Both the position numbers and the translations under genes were made by a program. Shown here one piece after another: positions 1 through 14,172 of a stretch of DNA of 64,000 nucleotides. Position 1 is the first letter of the stretch. Every line of letters starts with the position of its first letter. The DNA is from Paragordius varius (lineage: Eukaryota; Nematomorpha), in NCBI GenBank assembly GCA_964247055.1, contig OZ176056.1, positions 5,952,001-6,016,000 of the forward strand, written 5' to 3'. Under the pieces are notes generated by a model. The model saw only the letters and a program-made list of their open reading frames with translations. It made no database searches and had not been told where the DNA came from.

Positions 1-720
1 TAATTTTTGATTGGAATTTAAAGTGCCATATAGAAAATTTACAGACAAATATATTATTTATACCTTTGCTCAATTATTCTAAAAGTTCGGAAAAATTTTA
101 TGTAAAGGCGCGATTGACCACGGTAATTTAAAGCATCAAGTGACACAAAAGTTTAAAAGGTATATTAATTTTAATCAAAAATTTATGATTGGTTAGAAAA
201 TATATATCATCCGAAATTGGGCTTAGAATAAATATAATTTTATAAAAAGGCTGCTAAGATTTGGCCGGATTTAAAGTAAAAAAGGAAAATAATTATTTAG
301 TATTTTTATTTTGATTTATTGGTATAGGGTTATATTAATTATAGTCGATTCGGTGTTAAAACAAAATATATCTTAGGATTTATTATGCAAAATTAATGGA
401 TTATTGCAAAATATTATGTAGTCTATTTAAAGTCGTTATATAAAGGTCAAAGATTCTAGAAAAGGAAATATGTGGTCGGTATGCGTTTAGTTGCGATTCA
501 AATAGTGATTCTTGTAAGGTTCTGGAAAAGGATACTTATCGTGTGAAGGCTTCAATAAATTTGATATCTAAAAAAAATTATAAAAATTATATTTTATTTA
601 TGATATGTAAATATATCATTATCGATTCGTTTCATAATCAATAAAAACGTTTACCTAAATAAATTATTTTCCAATCAATACATTTATAAATATTCACTCA
701 TGTAAACGCATGTTTTAATC
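1..720. other. A+T-rich stretch, no gene seen
   Basis: No open frame of useful length, no recognisable protein similarity and no clear repeat end were seen. It lies directly upstream of the LINE that begins near 721. Confidence 0.4.
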
Positions 721-3430
721 GAGAAGGAAAGGTATGGTATCCTACGCTATTCTTATCCACCTTTTTACCAAAAACCTTGATTTCATACCTTCTCCTAACA
801 TATTTATAATCCTTAAAAATCCTTAACATATTTCTCTTTACATTCACTCATTCTAATCAAATACTGAAAATGTTGACATCGCGTAATCTCAGCATCCGTA
901 TCAGACCGTGAAAATTACGGGGTGTGCTCATAACAATAATAACTTAGATTTAGTATTAAACGAAATGACCAGGCGTAATGACATACTAGATTTCAAAATG
1001 ACACTACCGGAACTTTAGTGACATCATATATTGTATATTTCTGGCAATATATAACTCGTTCAAATACAACGTCGGTATAATATTGAATAAAAAGCTAGCT
1101 AATTTATCTGATTTTTCAATCTAATCAATGAATGTATAATTTCAATCCGCATATAACCCCTCAACCCATTAAAATCTTTCAAATTTACGGCACTCCTCTT
1201 ACAGCGATCTGTGAAAAATTTTAAAGCGTTTCGACTTGGCGATTCAAATTTTAAATAAGGATATCAATTTATCTTAGGAGACTTCAATTCTATCAGAAAA
1301 ACAAAAGTTTTATTTGACGGGTGGCTTTGGCCATAAAAACGAGAGAGATAAATTGATCGAACTGTGTGCTTACCTACGTTTCTTCGCTCAAACATCTTTT
1401 AAACAACCTAAACGAGGTCTATACTTATGGCGTTCCGTGTGTCAAAGGTACCGTAATTAAATTGATTTCTTATTAGGTATGGTTAAATATAAAAGTGTAT
1501 TTCATGTTAAATGCTTGCCGCCAGATTGCTACAGCGACCACAATTAATTCATCCCCAAACTCTGCATTAAATTACAACTACCCAAAATATCCAAACACAT
1601 TAAAACAAGATTGGATTATCAATCGACAACAAATTTAGCACCGCTTTATCAAATCGTTTCGAGTATCTTAATTTTAATTCCGAAAACTGTCACTATATAA
1701 TTTCTCATCAACGCTATACAGACAATTTGCAAAGATACAGCCGACGAATTTATACAGCCTCTCAAACATAAAAAAAGGCAAAAAGTATTGAGATCGCAGA
1801 AAAACGTAAATCAAATGCAAATAGAATTAATACAAACAAATAAACAGTCAATGTAAAAATAAAGGACAAAAATAAATACGAGCAACTGTGCGAAAAGTTA
1901 GAAACACGCCAAAAATAAACGAAACCCTTTTGCCGATAACATAAAAATCTCTCTACAATGGACTTATGAGAAACGACAACAACTCAATCATCACTGAAAA
2001 AGACAAAATCCGCAAATTTTGGCTTAAACATATTAGTAAACTTTACGACGTAAATAACATTCAGTTTATGAATGAACCTACTCAATAAAAAGACCCACCT
2101 ATAATAAAAGAAGAAGTTGAATACGCTATATAAACACTCTAGCGTCGGCAAATCACAAAGGTACAGAGACATCCCTAATTAAATAATAAAATATATTTCG
2201 ATCGATAATTAAATTATTCCAAAATATATTTGATATAAAAACAATTTCTGATGATTGGTATAATTCAATTATGATTAATATTTTAAAAAGGTTATCCAGA
2301 ACTGTGAAATATTGCACCATAGCGCTAATCAACCAAGGGTCCAAAGTTTCCCTAAAAATAATACAGGTTATTGCCCCGAAATATTTACATTCAGGCTGCT
2401 TTTCAAAAAGTTAGAGAATGCCGAAATATGATATGCAATATGAGGTGGAAACCAGAAAAACATATCCAACAAAGAATTCGTTTTGTTGATTTTTCCAAAG
2501 CATTTGTTTTTTCTGACACAATAAATTACGAACATCCCTAAAACAACTTGGAAACCCATCTAATCAACGTCATATTCATTTACTTAAATTCCACAGCTGA
2601 AGTATATACTAATGCAAATGTTTATGCCAAGGATGCGTTCTATCTAATTCTTTAAGGCATATATTGAATGCATACTAAGAAACAGGACAGAAACTTATGG
2701 CATCAACGTAGGAGAAAACTACTCACATCCGTTCATTATGCGGATGACAATTTTATTCGCGTGCAGTGTAGACATATCGCAAGCTTTGCATATGAATGCG
2801 ATAAATACGTATTCCCGGTTCAAACAACTAAGTCTAATCCTCAAACGGTAAGGAAAACGGTAAACAGTTACACGTATTTGGGCAGCATTGTAAACAATGA
2901 CAAAACTCTACTCCAGAAATAAAACGACAAATTGTTACCGCAAAAGAATCACATTCAAATATAACAGGTCTTGGACATCACATAACATTAAACTAAAAAC
3001 CACCCACGTATATGGGCGCGAAAGGTAGGTGCTGAAGAATTTGACGGACGACTAATTTTTCTTTTTAAAAAATAAGTTAGTGATGAGCTTCTGCAAATAA
3101 AATGAGAAAAAGTTTCTAATGCCACCATTTTAAATATAACAAATCCGGAAATGTCACTACTAGGCAGTCTAATATATGGCAAATACTAACTTTTTTGGCC
3201 ACCTTATGTGATATACCTCAAAATACTGATGCTGGAAAAGTGAGTGGTGCTCGTAAAAGATGAAGACGAAGAACTGGTTGGATGGATAAATACTCATAAC
3301 CAGCCAATCATAAACCAAACGCCAGATTCAATATATAGAAAGTTATATTTTCAGCAGTTATTTGGAATCGACCTTAGTAACAACAAAAATATATTGACTA
3401 ATTCGTTAATCATTTTTTAAGTAAGTAAAT
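721..3430 (+). mobile_element. Degenerate LINE (non-LTR retrotransposon), copy L1
   Basis: A decayed non-LTR retrotransposon. Its start, with the motif GGAAAGGTATGGTA, is shared with a second copy at 16,331. An open piece at 2,668-2,922 carries the reverse transcriptase catalytic motif YADD inside VHYADDN, followed by a SYTYLGS block typical of the end of LINE reverse transcriptase domains. Around 3,230-3,290 the C-terminal basic motif (RKR.RRR.GWMD) used by this class is visible. Many stops and frameshifts interrupt it, so it is inactive. The 3' limit is set by similarity to the end of the second copy and is approximate. The clade was not determined; RTE-like or jockey-like are both possible. 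Confidence 0.75.
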
Positions 3431-4560
3431 TAAATTTTTATCAATATTTTCGGAAAATATAATTACCCCAAATAGAAATATATATGACCTATTTTTAATA
3501 TATAATTTTGGAAATTGTGAAATGTAATTTCCTTATTTCAAACTTAACCATCAGATTTTATCTTTAAATAAATATGATTTAACAGCATTTAAATTAACTT
3601 ATCATTTTTAAATTATCATGAAAATTATTTAGTTTAATTGTTAACCAAACCTTATATTATTATTATGATTTAATTATCTATACATAAGAACAAACTGTTC
3701 ACTTATATAATATTCTAACTATGTAATAATATCGTCCAAGCACCAATATATATTATTATTTATATTAATTATTATTTATTCTATTTATCATGCTTTTGGA
3801 AAACTATTTACAGATATGACGTTTCTAGAATAATTAATTTGGCTTTATTGCTAATTTATGACCTTCAATCACTGAATTCTTAATTCGTATGAAATAATAG
3901 CCAGTCTAATTCTCTGTATGATTTTATGTTTAACTTAATATCTTTACAAGAAATTTTGGATGTCTATATTATATTTTTTCGAGTTTTAAATAAAATCTTA
4001 AGTCATGCATATTAATTACACAATGTCTACACTGTAACAACTCTTCCAGCGATCTTTTTTTAAATTTTAATTTATGCAATTCATTTTTCATTGTTATAAA
4101 ATATTTTATGTGAATTTAAGTGACTCTTTACCCTTTGTTTGCGGATTTTTTGTCAACATTTTTTGATTTTTTTGAATAAACATCAATGTGCTAGCTTAAT
4201 AAAAAAAATTTGACTATTATCGGCAAATAATTTATTGCAGTTCTTACTCATGTTTATCAGAAACCAAAATCTCACGACAAATCATAGGTATTTCATATGC
4301 GATAAAAATTACGCATTTAATTATTTTACGTTACTCCCGAATTATACAATGTCCACAAAAAACCTATCGTTATATACATTCTGATAGCAAAATGGGTTTT
4401 AACCCTTACGATTAATAAAAGGGTGATTTACACTTCTAATAAGTGCTTCATATCTATGGCAAAATTTCTGCACATTTTTTAAATAAAATTTTTTTAATGT
4501 AGGATAAGTGCTGCATTTATAAAGATTACTCTATAATTTTATTTATTATTCTAGATATTT
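3431..4560. other. A+T-rich stretch, no gene seen
   Basis: More than 1 kb without an open frame, splice-bounded exon or repeat end that I could recognise. Confidence 0.4.
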
Positions 4561-4576
4561 ATTTTTTTGTAAAGAA

Positions 4577-5045
4577 GTGGATTACTCTACGTTTCGTTCT
4601 CCCGGTCACCTCATATGGTGAGAGTTGGACTCTCAGAAAAAGGGACAAAGAAAGGCTCATGGCTTTTGAAAGGAGCTGCTGGCAGAGGATGCTAGGATAC
4701 ACCTGGAAGGATAAAATTAAGAATGGAAATCTAACTTCAGAAATAAAACCTAAAACAAACATCCTGGAGATAATTCTAAAAAAGTTAACATATTTTGGTC
4801 ATGTCATGCAATCGAATCCTCTGGATAAAGATACAATGTTTGGGAAGGTAGAATGGCAAAGGAAACGAGGCCGACGACCGATGAGGTGATTGGATACGAT
4901 AGAAGAGACCAAAATGACATCAAACGAACTCAATATAGCGGTTAAAGATAGAAAAAAATGGAAAGAAATTGTTAAAACTATATCCAAAAAGTCGTTTACG
5001 ACTTAGGAAACAACCAACAAATGCTGCATTCCAAAAAATATTATT
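4577..5045 (+). mobile_element. LINE 3' end fragment, copy L3
   Basis: A 5'-truncated LINE tail. The conceptual product has the conserved C-terminal layout of LINE polyproteins: a SYGESWTLRKRD block, then a FERSCWQRMLGYTWKDKI block, then TYFGHVMQ, then a basic KRGRRPMR motif near 4,860-4,885. The frame is open from 4,659 to 4,889 and degenerates afterwards. 5' truncation is normal for LINEs. It is not contiguous with L1, and belongs to a related but distinct copy. Confidence 0.75.
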
Positions 5046-5059
5046 ATAAAATAAAATTT

Positions 5060-5515
5060 ATATCATGTAGAAAAGTATTCCGCCATCATGCCTCAAAATA
5101 GTTTGAAGTACGCTACAAAATTTTCCTAAAATCCAATTTTCGTAAAAGTTGTTATTATAAAAATATTTATATATATTTAATGTTTAGTATATATTTAGGA
5201 TTTAGTATATACTTAAAATTTTAATCGCGCAATCCCGGCATTTTTGCGTTAATTTTAAGAGAACCCCAAAAAGTGAAAAAATTTGGGTACGGAACACTAA
5301 AATTAAATATTTTTTAAAACTATTTTTTGCGTTTTATAGGGAGTTTTAATATATTTTAGTGATATTTTTGGAAGAAACATTTAGCTTCAACCAAAAAAAT
5401 TAAACAATGTGCCCAAATTTTTCTATTTTTGGATATGGAGAATATTTTCTTATAACCTATCAGGACCAAAAAAAAGCACCACAATAATTCTGATAAACTA
5501 TTCTATCATATATAT
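5060..5515 (-). repeat. Fragment of foldback repeat family X
   Basis: This stretch shares blocks with the foldback element at 60.86-61.97 kb: a reversed relative of its central GGCATGATGG block near 5,080-5,105, the ATCCCGGC block near 5,235, and the block describing GCACCA followed by a TCCTGATAAA-like string near 5,480-5,500. hAT copy 1 is inserted directly at its 3' edge. Similarity is by eye and partial. Confidence 0.45.
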
Positions 5516-7775
5516 CAGTGGTACTCACCAAAAAAATTTGACGAAATAAAATATAAGTTTTTTTCGAGGGCTATTAACCATATAATGACAAATATTCCAT
5601 AGCTACTTGACACATTTACACATATTTATACTCTAAATCAGCACAATGAATTTTTTGCGGATCACGCGTAAATCCAGTAAACTCGGTTTGCACCAGTTAG
5701 TTTAAAATTAAAATATTTTGATAACAACATTTATTTTGGAATTAGCCAATAACTTTTGACAAATTTGGTTTCGCCTCATGACAGGCCAATCTAATACGTC
5801 GGCCAATGATCATCGGTTAGCGATTTCTGTATGTATTGTTGGTATAATTCATTTTTAAATAGGCCGCCTCATATGCGTAAGTTGAGGGAAAAACAGTTAT
5901 CATAACCTGAGCACATTTTTTATATTATATTTGTTTGGCACATCTTGCCAAAACTCTACATATCTTTCTTTACGATTTTCCTTGAATATACTTCCAAATT
6001 GGTATCATTTTTAAATACGAATTCTTCAATGATATGCGCCTGATCAAAACCGAAAAGCTTATTATTTATATTGACATCCATATGACATGTACTTTCAACG
6101 AGTTTTAAGTTTTTAATATTTTTTTAATTAAATCTGAATTTCATTTTATTAGATAAATATATGAAAAGGATTGTCTACTTTTAAATTAACTCCGCGGCAG
6201 ATTCCATATCATGAATCGTTTTTGTTGAGAAATCCTGGAGTGTTTTATTTATAAAATTTTGTTGATATATAATTAATTTCTCTTCAAAAGCTAATATTTG
6301 ATTGGCAAATTGGGTTATTATTTCGCTCTATTGAAGTATTGTATTAAAAATTAAATTTATAAGTAATGTAACAAAGGAAGGCTCATAAAACTCACCATTT
6401 GTCTCCATTAATTTTTTCGACAAACTTTCTGTTATCTTTTTTATAAAATAATAGAATTTCATGTTTTAAAGCTATTTAATACTTTGCTAGGGCTTAGTCA
6501 TCTCTTAGCGGTGTACAAAAGAATATCATCAAACCTGTGAATATCTTTTAGAAATTGGAATCTACGGCGGTTGAGTTCTCTGCAACGATTTTGATTAAAG
6601 TCGAAAATAAGTTTTGCTGATGAATAAAGTAGTGAGAGGATAAAATATTTTACAAATTATATTTGTTTTCTAAAAGAGAAATAAATCCTTTTATACCAAT
6701 CCTAGAGGTCAGCCATCTGTGCAGATCGTAATCAATTTTTTCATTGATATACCATTATTATCGAAAAAATTGCTAATTAAGAGAAAATAGTCATCTCGTG
6801 ATATTATTCATCAGTAAATATTTAAATAATTCTCGTTAATTATATTGTCGTTGCAATTCACGAAGCGCGCACTTGAGGTGTTAAACTAATATTGGTGCTA
6901 ATATTTATAGCAATACTAAAATATTTGCAGGTTTTTAGAGCTAATAATGTATTGTTAAAAATATATTTTGAAATATCTTCAATGCGTCGTTCATGTTGAA
7001 TCAGAAAGTTGTGGTTTTTAATTTGCCTCATAATATTTTTATTATGGAATTTATCAAATCCAAATGTGCAACTATTTATTAGACATTTTTTTATTAGTTG
7101 TGAATCAGTAAACGGTTTCATATTTTTTTCGAAAATATAGCAAATTTTCATACAAAGTTGTACAAAATAGATCTTTGTTTCGTATAACTGAATCTTTTTA
7201 TCTTTTTTCGTTTCTTTCCGCATGATTTTCCTTTTAAAAAGGATTTTCATCGGATAATTTGTTTTTTTCATTAGATGTCATCCTTTAAATTTGTTTAAAT
7301 ATTATGTTGATTTTTTAAAAAAATAGGAATATAATTTGAATATGCTAAAAAACAGAACCAAATTAGATGATGTTGATTTGAAATTATTTTATAGGAACGC
7401 AATTATAAAAAATGATGCAGGATAGCAATAAAAAAAGTATATGCAAGTTTGAGTGAGGGGCTGCTTAAATATAAAAAAGGAATTCAATAAATATTTCAAA
7501 ATAGATAAGAAAATGGGAAACAGATAAACGTGTGCCAAAATATTAAAACAAATTTACGTAAAAAATTTTTTGTACATTTTGAATTAAATAAAATATAAAA
7601 AATACCAAAATTAAATCTAAGGAAAATAAATATTAAAATAAGGGAATTCATTTTTATGTGTATTTTAAAGATTATCAATAAAAAATATAATTTCATTATC
7701 AATATGGTCATAGGGCAATTATAAAGCACTCTTAGGGCCGCATGCGGCCCGCGGGCCGCGGTTTGAGTATCACTG
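5516..7775 (-). mobile_element. hAT DNA transposon, copy 1, with ends and target duplication
   Basis: A 2,260-bp hAT-superfamily element. It begins CAGTGGTACTCA and ends TGAGTATCACTG, near-perfect terminal inverted repeats. It is flanked on both sides by ATATATAT (5,508-5,515 and 7,776-7,783), the 8-bp duplication typical of hAT. On the minus strand, 7,271 to 6,858 stays open for 137 residues and matches the N-terminal half of the BED-finger/DUF4371 class of hAT transposase (ZBED5- or GTF2IRD2-like): a KPFTDSQLIKKCL block, then RRIEDISKYIFNN, then KYFSIAINISTNISL, where family members usually read FSIALDESTD. The rest of the transposase is degenerate, so the copy is inactive. G+C-rich GGCCGC blocks lie just inside the right end. 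Confidence 0.85.
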
Positions 7776-8538
7776 ATATATATTTTTATCAAATTTTTAT
7801 ACACCCCAATTTACCTTATTTAATATATTGTGATAATTTTACTACCGACGATTTTAAAAGAAATGCCGCATTTATTCATTTTCAAAAAAGGATTCACGTA
7901 CATAACTTTCAAAAAATTTCATCATGATTACATAAAGCATAAATTAATTCTATGGCAAAAGATATTTACTCGATTTTTTCAAAAAACTATACCTTTAAAC
8001 AAGTAATGTTTATCCTGTACTTGGTCCATATGTGGTAGAATGCATAAACCGGAATAGGAAGTATACTGACGCAGGATATAAGCCAACCAATTCATAAATC
8101 AGGATAAATATAATTCGCATATTGAACAGGAACATGGAAAATAATGTTAAATATCAGGGCCCCCTTATGCCAGTAAAAAAAAGTAATATAGTAAAAACCA
8201 GATTAAAAAATTTTGCGCCTATCTGTTTGCCATTCTGAATTTTATTTTATATAATAATTTAAATTAAAAAAAGATTCAAAACAATCTGTTTCCAACCATA
8301 TTTAAATTCCCCTTATATGGAAAAAAATCGACAATTTTTTAAATGCCACTAAATTTTTTGTCATATCAAGAACACATAAATATATAGTCATAGGGGAATG
8401 TGTAAATGGTAAAAATGCATATATCGTCACAGCGCTTAAAACTGTTCAATCTTTATTTTGGCTAAAATGATTTTAGTTTTTGAGATTGGGTGTTTATATA
8501 AGCGATTTGAATTTACTAGCGAATCCGCACATTAAATA

Positions 8539-8563
8539 ATATATATATATATATATATATATA
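8539..8563. repeat. (TA)n microsatellite
   Basis: Uninterrupted alternating AT tract starting a few bases past the exon 12 donor of gene B. Confidence 0.95.
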
Positions 8564-8679
8564 CCAACAGCAAAATTGGTATCACATATTTCCACAAGAG
8601 GATAAATAGCTTAGCTAATACCACTTTCCAATCCAACATGAATTCTATATCATCCATAAATCTACGGGCGCCTGATGAT

Positions 8680-8682
<3 letters not shown>

Positions 8683-8749
<67 letters not shown>
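8683..8749. repeat. (TA)n microsatellite, longest in the window
   Basis: About 67 bp of alternating AT, immediately upstream (minus strand) of the exon 12 acceptor of gene B, where the polypyrimidine tract would normally lie. Confidence 0.95.
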
Positions 8750-8752
<3 letters not shown>

Positions 8753-9429
8753 CTTTTTGTAAAAACTTTGACCGCAGAATTTAAAAATATATAATTTAGG
8801 GTTAAGGTACTTTATAAACACCATTGATATTATAAAAATTCAATATAAACAGACGAAAATGGTTAATATTTGTTAATCAGAGCTATTCAACACAAATGAA
8901 CTCGACCGCATTTTTTACTCAAACCCTCACGCCACATTTGAAATATATATATAGGCCTTCAATAATTATTTTGGACTTTTTAACAATTTTCTTTAGTTCT
9001 TGCCAAATGTATATTTTTGCAAATTTTTTATTTATCATTGTCCGCAAAAGCCCGCATGGCTGCATGAGGCTCGCACACCGCGTGATTAGGAAGTAAAAAA
9101 TTAATCGGATTGTCTCACTGTATATACACAAAATACACTAATTTAATAAAATAGACTTTTAGAATAATGGGTAAACACACAAAACGCAAGTATTTCGCTA
9201 TAATTAATTTTTAATATTTATACTTAACCGAAATATCCAAAGTGCGTCAAAAAAATTCTTAAGTTATTAATATTATTTTAAATTGCATAAAGTATCCCGA
9301 AACTATAGATTTGTTATGAACCATATATCCAGGCAATAGAAATGGTTTCAAATAAACAAAATATCAGTACTTATAGAATAACTATGTACCAATCGACTAG
9401 TTGATGGAGATATATTCAACCCTAAAAAA

Positions 9430-10313
9430 CGGTAATCATATAAAATACTAAATTGTTATTTCCAAAATATTTATTTGCTTTAAATTTGTTTTTTATGATT
9501 AAAAGAACAATATCATTATAAGAGGTAGTTTAACACGTTCAAATAAAAAATAACCTTCTAAAGTATTGTTTATACAAAAATCTAATTATCAAATGATGAA
9601 ATATTGCAAAGAATTTTTATGTTGACAATAGGTAAAAATTATAAATAATGATTAAGTTTAATTAAAGTTTTATATTTCATTATACATTAACATGGACTTT
9701 GTTTATTCGAGACTTCCTATCTTTTAGTGTAGTGTTAAATCCCTAAGCTATTTAAAATTCGAATATCCAGAAAAGTTTTTAAGGTAGGAAATTGAATGCT
9801 TTTTTAGTTTTATCGGCGCATTACAGGAAAAATGTCTAGAAAAAACCCCCATCTCAAATTTGCTTTTTTATAAATTTTTCAAATCGCTAATGCAACATGC
9901 AAATAGCTGTATATTATGGTTAAAATGTAAGTAACAATCTATAATAAGCTTTCAGGGTCAAATTAACTATCAACTTGATATTTAATCAGCTGTTCGTTTC
10001 CATCGTGTTTTGGCGCTGTGCCAATTTTAGACTTTAGAATTAATGTTTGAAATTAATATTAAAAAACTATCAAAACTGTTTATCTACACTGAGATAACTC
10101 CCCTAAAGGAAAAAGGTGTCAAGGTAATGAAATATTAATTTAAAGTCCATTATTTAACGATTTCCACAATATTTTTTCCCATGTATAAAAACTGCCCATA
10201 CATATAAAATTAGAATTTAATTTATGCTTTGCATCAAAATATTTATTTTATTAATATTAAAGGCCAAATGTCGATGGAATAAATGGTTTGGTATAAAATG
10301 GATAATGAGTTTA
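9430..10313. other. Intronic A+T-rich stretch, no gene seen
   Basis: Lies between exons 11 and 10 of pseudogene B, upstream of the LTR element. No coding signal recognised. Confidence 0.4.
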
Positions 10314-10318
10314 ATACA

Positions 10319-10509
10319 TGTTAGATAGATCCTATCGTAGACTACGCACCTATATAATTGTAAACACTCATAATTCTTTGTGATCTAGTTATTTAACTGT
10401 AACTTCAAACAAAATTAGTATATAATTCTTGTATTATAATATTACACAGACATGTTTAATTTTGCTATTTAATAAATGTTTTCTTTGTGATATAATTCTA
10501 CTTCCATTA
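10319..10509 (+). repeat. 5' LTR of element 1
   Basis: Matches the 3' LTR, sharing the blocks TCGTAGAC, TGTAAACACT, TCTTTGTGAT and TAGTATATA. It begins TGTTAG right after the target duplication and ends just before the TTGGCGCGTC primer-binding region. Confidence 0.85.
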
Positions 10510-13500
10510 TTGGCGCGTCAATGAACTTGGCGAAATTCTCTGGAAAGCTTTAAAGAAAATATTGACCGATACGTTTTATACATCTAGCGAATGCTAGCTG
10601 CAAAAAACATGACGGCAAGCGACAACAATTGCAAGTCGTTATTTCTCGCTTACGCAGGAATGGCGGTCACAAAGAAATTCGATCGATTTCTTTCTCAAAT
10701 CCGTATGATAATCCCTCCTGGCCGGATATCTAAGCCGGCGGGAAAATTTACGAATCGAAAAGGACAAATATATTCTAGTCCAGATTTAATTTCGTAAAAC
10801 TTCGTCGGAAAGAAAATGAAACATTTCCGGAATTTCTTTTACGGATCAAAACCGAAGCTGCAAAATAACTTCAAGCTTGACATCGAAAAAATGCGCGACG
10901 CGCTAAGAGTGGAAAAATTGGAACTAGATCTGTTTACTGGATTCCCCGATGCCATGTGGAAAAACGACACCGTAAACCAAAAATAATGGAGACATTACCC
11001 TAATGAAAAAGCACATCAACAACAATTAATGGCCAGATATAGCAGACTACAGCTCGGAATACCAAAAAAGTGACGATTCTGCGGTTTAGGTCATGCACCC
11101 GCTAGATGCCCCTTGGGGCAAACGATGTTATAATTGTCAAGGCTGGAATCACATCCAACCGTGCTGTAAGAAGAAAAGGATTAGCAATGTTCAGCATGTC
11201 GAATCTGGATCCACCCCCAAGATAACAATAATAATAAATGGCAAACCAATAGGCATGATTATAGACACAGGTAGCGTATCTAGAATTAATTGTCAAGCGT
11301 GGAAAATATTGGGGAGCCCGAGTTGCCACGAACAGGCGGAGATTTGTTAGCTATGGTGGACAATCAATTTCAATGGTAGTTGTATGGTCAGGTTACAATG
11401 CGATGGTAAAACAAAATCTTTGGCGTGTATGGTTGTAAGCGGCACGAAAGCCCCAACAATTCTTGGTTGGGATTGGCTACAAGTATTTCCGAATGCCATA
11501 GAACAGTTGATAAATTTTCATAAATGTTTTAATAATTATATAATTGATTAATAAATTTAATTCACCTTTTTGTGAAAGGTTAGGGTGTTTCATCGGAACC
11601 ACTCTCAAACATTTATTGAAAAACAATATACCAAAATATTTGAGTTCGCAGCATCCCGATGAAATCGTTAAAAGAAAAGGTCGACTCTGAAATTAAAAGA
11701 CTTTGAGAAGCAAACATAATCAAACCATTAGACCCTACGACTGAGAAATTAACCTTTGCCACCCCTATTGTTTGTATAACAAAAGGGAATGGTGCATTAA
11801 GGTTCTGTGCTGATTATCGTGTTACAATAAATCCACATCTAGTAGATGACAGTCATAATATACCGACATTTGACGACTTCGTTTCGGAAATATGATTAGT
11901 AATCGATTTGAAGACGCATATCTGCAATCGCCACAAGAAAGTTTACTAACAATTACCACACCCCTAGGCTATTTTACATATAAAAGGTTACCTTTTAGCC
12001 TAACAAGCGCCCCCTCATTTTTCAAAGATTAATAGATAATATTTTAGGTAACTGCCAGGAACAGCTATATATTTAGACGATTTAATAACAGGAAAAAACC
12101 GAAACAAACATAAAAGAAACTTAGAAAAGGTATTTAAGCGAGACGTCTGGTTTAAAATTAAGTAAAAGCAAACTAAAACTTTTTAAACCGTCTGTAAGCT
12201 TATGTTATATCAAAAAACGTCATATCCTCAGCTGCCGGTAGAGTTAAAGCCATACAAGACTTCCCAAGACCCACCGACAAAACAACACTCAAGTCCTTGT
12301 TAGGGTTAAAAGCAGTTATAGAAACCATGGATATGGACCAAAAACCACAAGGACTGTTTTAACAGAGCCAAAAATTTAATATGTCATACTGTTAAACTAA
12401 TACCGTTCAACCCTGAGTTACCTATAATAATCGAAACAGACGCCTCAAATAAAGCGTACGGAGCAGTGTCACTACGAGCCACAAAGGAGGGCTATTGACT
12501 ACTCATCTAGAAAGTGGTCTAAACCCGAAGAAAATTATTTATTGATAGAAAAGGAATCACAAGCCATACATTTCACTTTTGAAAAATTAAGAACGTTTAT
12601 TACGGGGAAGAAGTTTGAACTGCGTACTGATTACAAATCACTAATAAAGCTGTTTGGAAATAATCGTAAACTAGACCAAATAATTACCAAGCTACTACGT
12701 TAGATATATAAAGCCGAATTTAAATACCGTCTACGGTACATTAAAAGCCACGAAAACATTGCAGATCCATTGTCCCGCATGCCGACAGAACCACACCAAC
12801 AAGACAGAAAAGCCTTCAAACAGCATAACATGTAAGATTTGTCAACAGTAATCTAAATAAATCGTGACCATATAGGAAGCCAGACCGAAACCAACAGGTA
12901 ATAATGGCCCTAAGAACAACAACTGGTCCAATTAAATATTACATCTATCTTACGATTTATAAATGAAATTCAAAGTACATGCGGGTTATGGCATGATAGA
13001 TTTAAAATTCCTGAATATTAAAAAAATTATCTTACAATTATTACACGTCGGAAACCCCGGGTTCAAAGCAATGTACGAACAAGCAAAGAGTCTGGCACAA
13101 CATGGAAAGCGACATAAAAAAGTGGGTAGATATGCGTAAAAAGTGTCTAAACTGTCTGATACGGAAACTAAATCCCACATACAATTGGAACACTAATACA
13201 CCAATATGGGAGAGATTACATCTAGACATGCCCGAGAGACAATTATTATTGGATAGTTCTTATTGACAGTTATTCTCGATGGGTTAAAGTTAAACTATCG
13301 ATCAGATATCTTAATTTCCTAGACGAATGTTTCAGTCGATATGGATCTATAAGAATGATAGTTACCGACAACGCTTCTTACTTTACATCTGAGGAGCTTA
13401 AATATTCATGGAAAGGGGATACATTAAACATGTAGCATCAGATCCCTATCATCCGAAAACGAGCGGAATGGTGGAACGAATAAAATATACTCTCAAAACA

Positions 13501-13975
13501 CATTATCGGTCAGCAGAAGACGGTGACCCACTATCAAAATCTTTACAACCGAATCATGAATAGCAAACGAAAAATAAAAATAAACTAGCGAATGGTAGGC
13601 TAGAAGGAATTGTAAATAAACGACTCTTACTCTTATATGAAATACGAGATGATAACAAAATAATCCGAAAACACACCGATCTACTGAGACCAGGGGAAGG
13701 AAGTGAAAGAATAATTGGGACAATTTCTCCCGAAGAAATTCCACCATCGCATGACCTATATGTTTGGTACCCTGCTGCCACGACCGAAGCCCCGACATTA
13801 CCTCCGCCCCAACCCCCCTCGAAACCCCTCATTGAGTTGCTATCCCAACAAACACCCACTATAGCACTTACCACATCCCAAAAAAACATATACACCTACC
13901 ACTGACACTGACACACAACAGCGATACCCTGCACGAATCCCACCAGATAGATATGAAGGACAAGGAAAGAACGAA

Positions 13976-14172
13976 AGTCAGATACTTGTCGTAGACACAA
14001 ACTCACCTAAATTGTAAACACTTATAACTCTTTGTGATACACCTAGTTATTGTTAATTGTAGCTTCAAGCAAAATACTTAGTATATATTCTTGTATTTTA
14101 TAGTATAACAGACACATGTTTGATTTTGGTATTTAATAATTATTTTCTTATAATATAACTTTACATCTATTA
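13976..14172 (+). repeat. 3' LTR of element 1
   Basis: Same blocks as the 5' LTR. Its end at 14,172 is fixed by the ATACA duplication that follows; its start is approximate. It follows a purine-rich run near 13,955-13,975 that is the probable polypurine tract. Confidence 0.82.

Larger units (their letters stand above)
10319..14172 (+). mobile_element. Ty3/gypsy-like LTR retrotransposon fossil, element 1
   Basis: A compact 3.85-kb LTR element with LTRs of about 190 bp (10,319-10,509 and about 13,976-14,172) and a 5-bp target duplication ATACA at 10,314-10,318 and 14,173-14,177. Parts in order on the plus strand: a gag region with a zinc knuckle near 11,120-11,180, an aspartic protease (motif IDTG) near 11,215-11,300, reverse transcriptase about 11,690-12,120, RNase H about 12,420-12,790, and integrase about 12,970-13,600. 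The order RT-RNase H-integrase is that of Ty3/gypsy. A TGGCGCGTC string just inside the 5' LTR is the likely primer-binding site. The element is broken, with more than ten apparent breaks, and the LTRs differ by very roughly a fifth, so it is an old insertion. It sits in intron 10 of pseudogene B. Confidence 0.88.
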
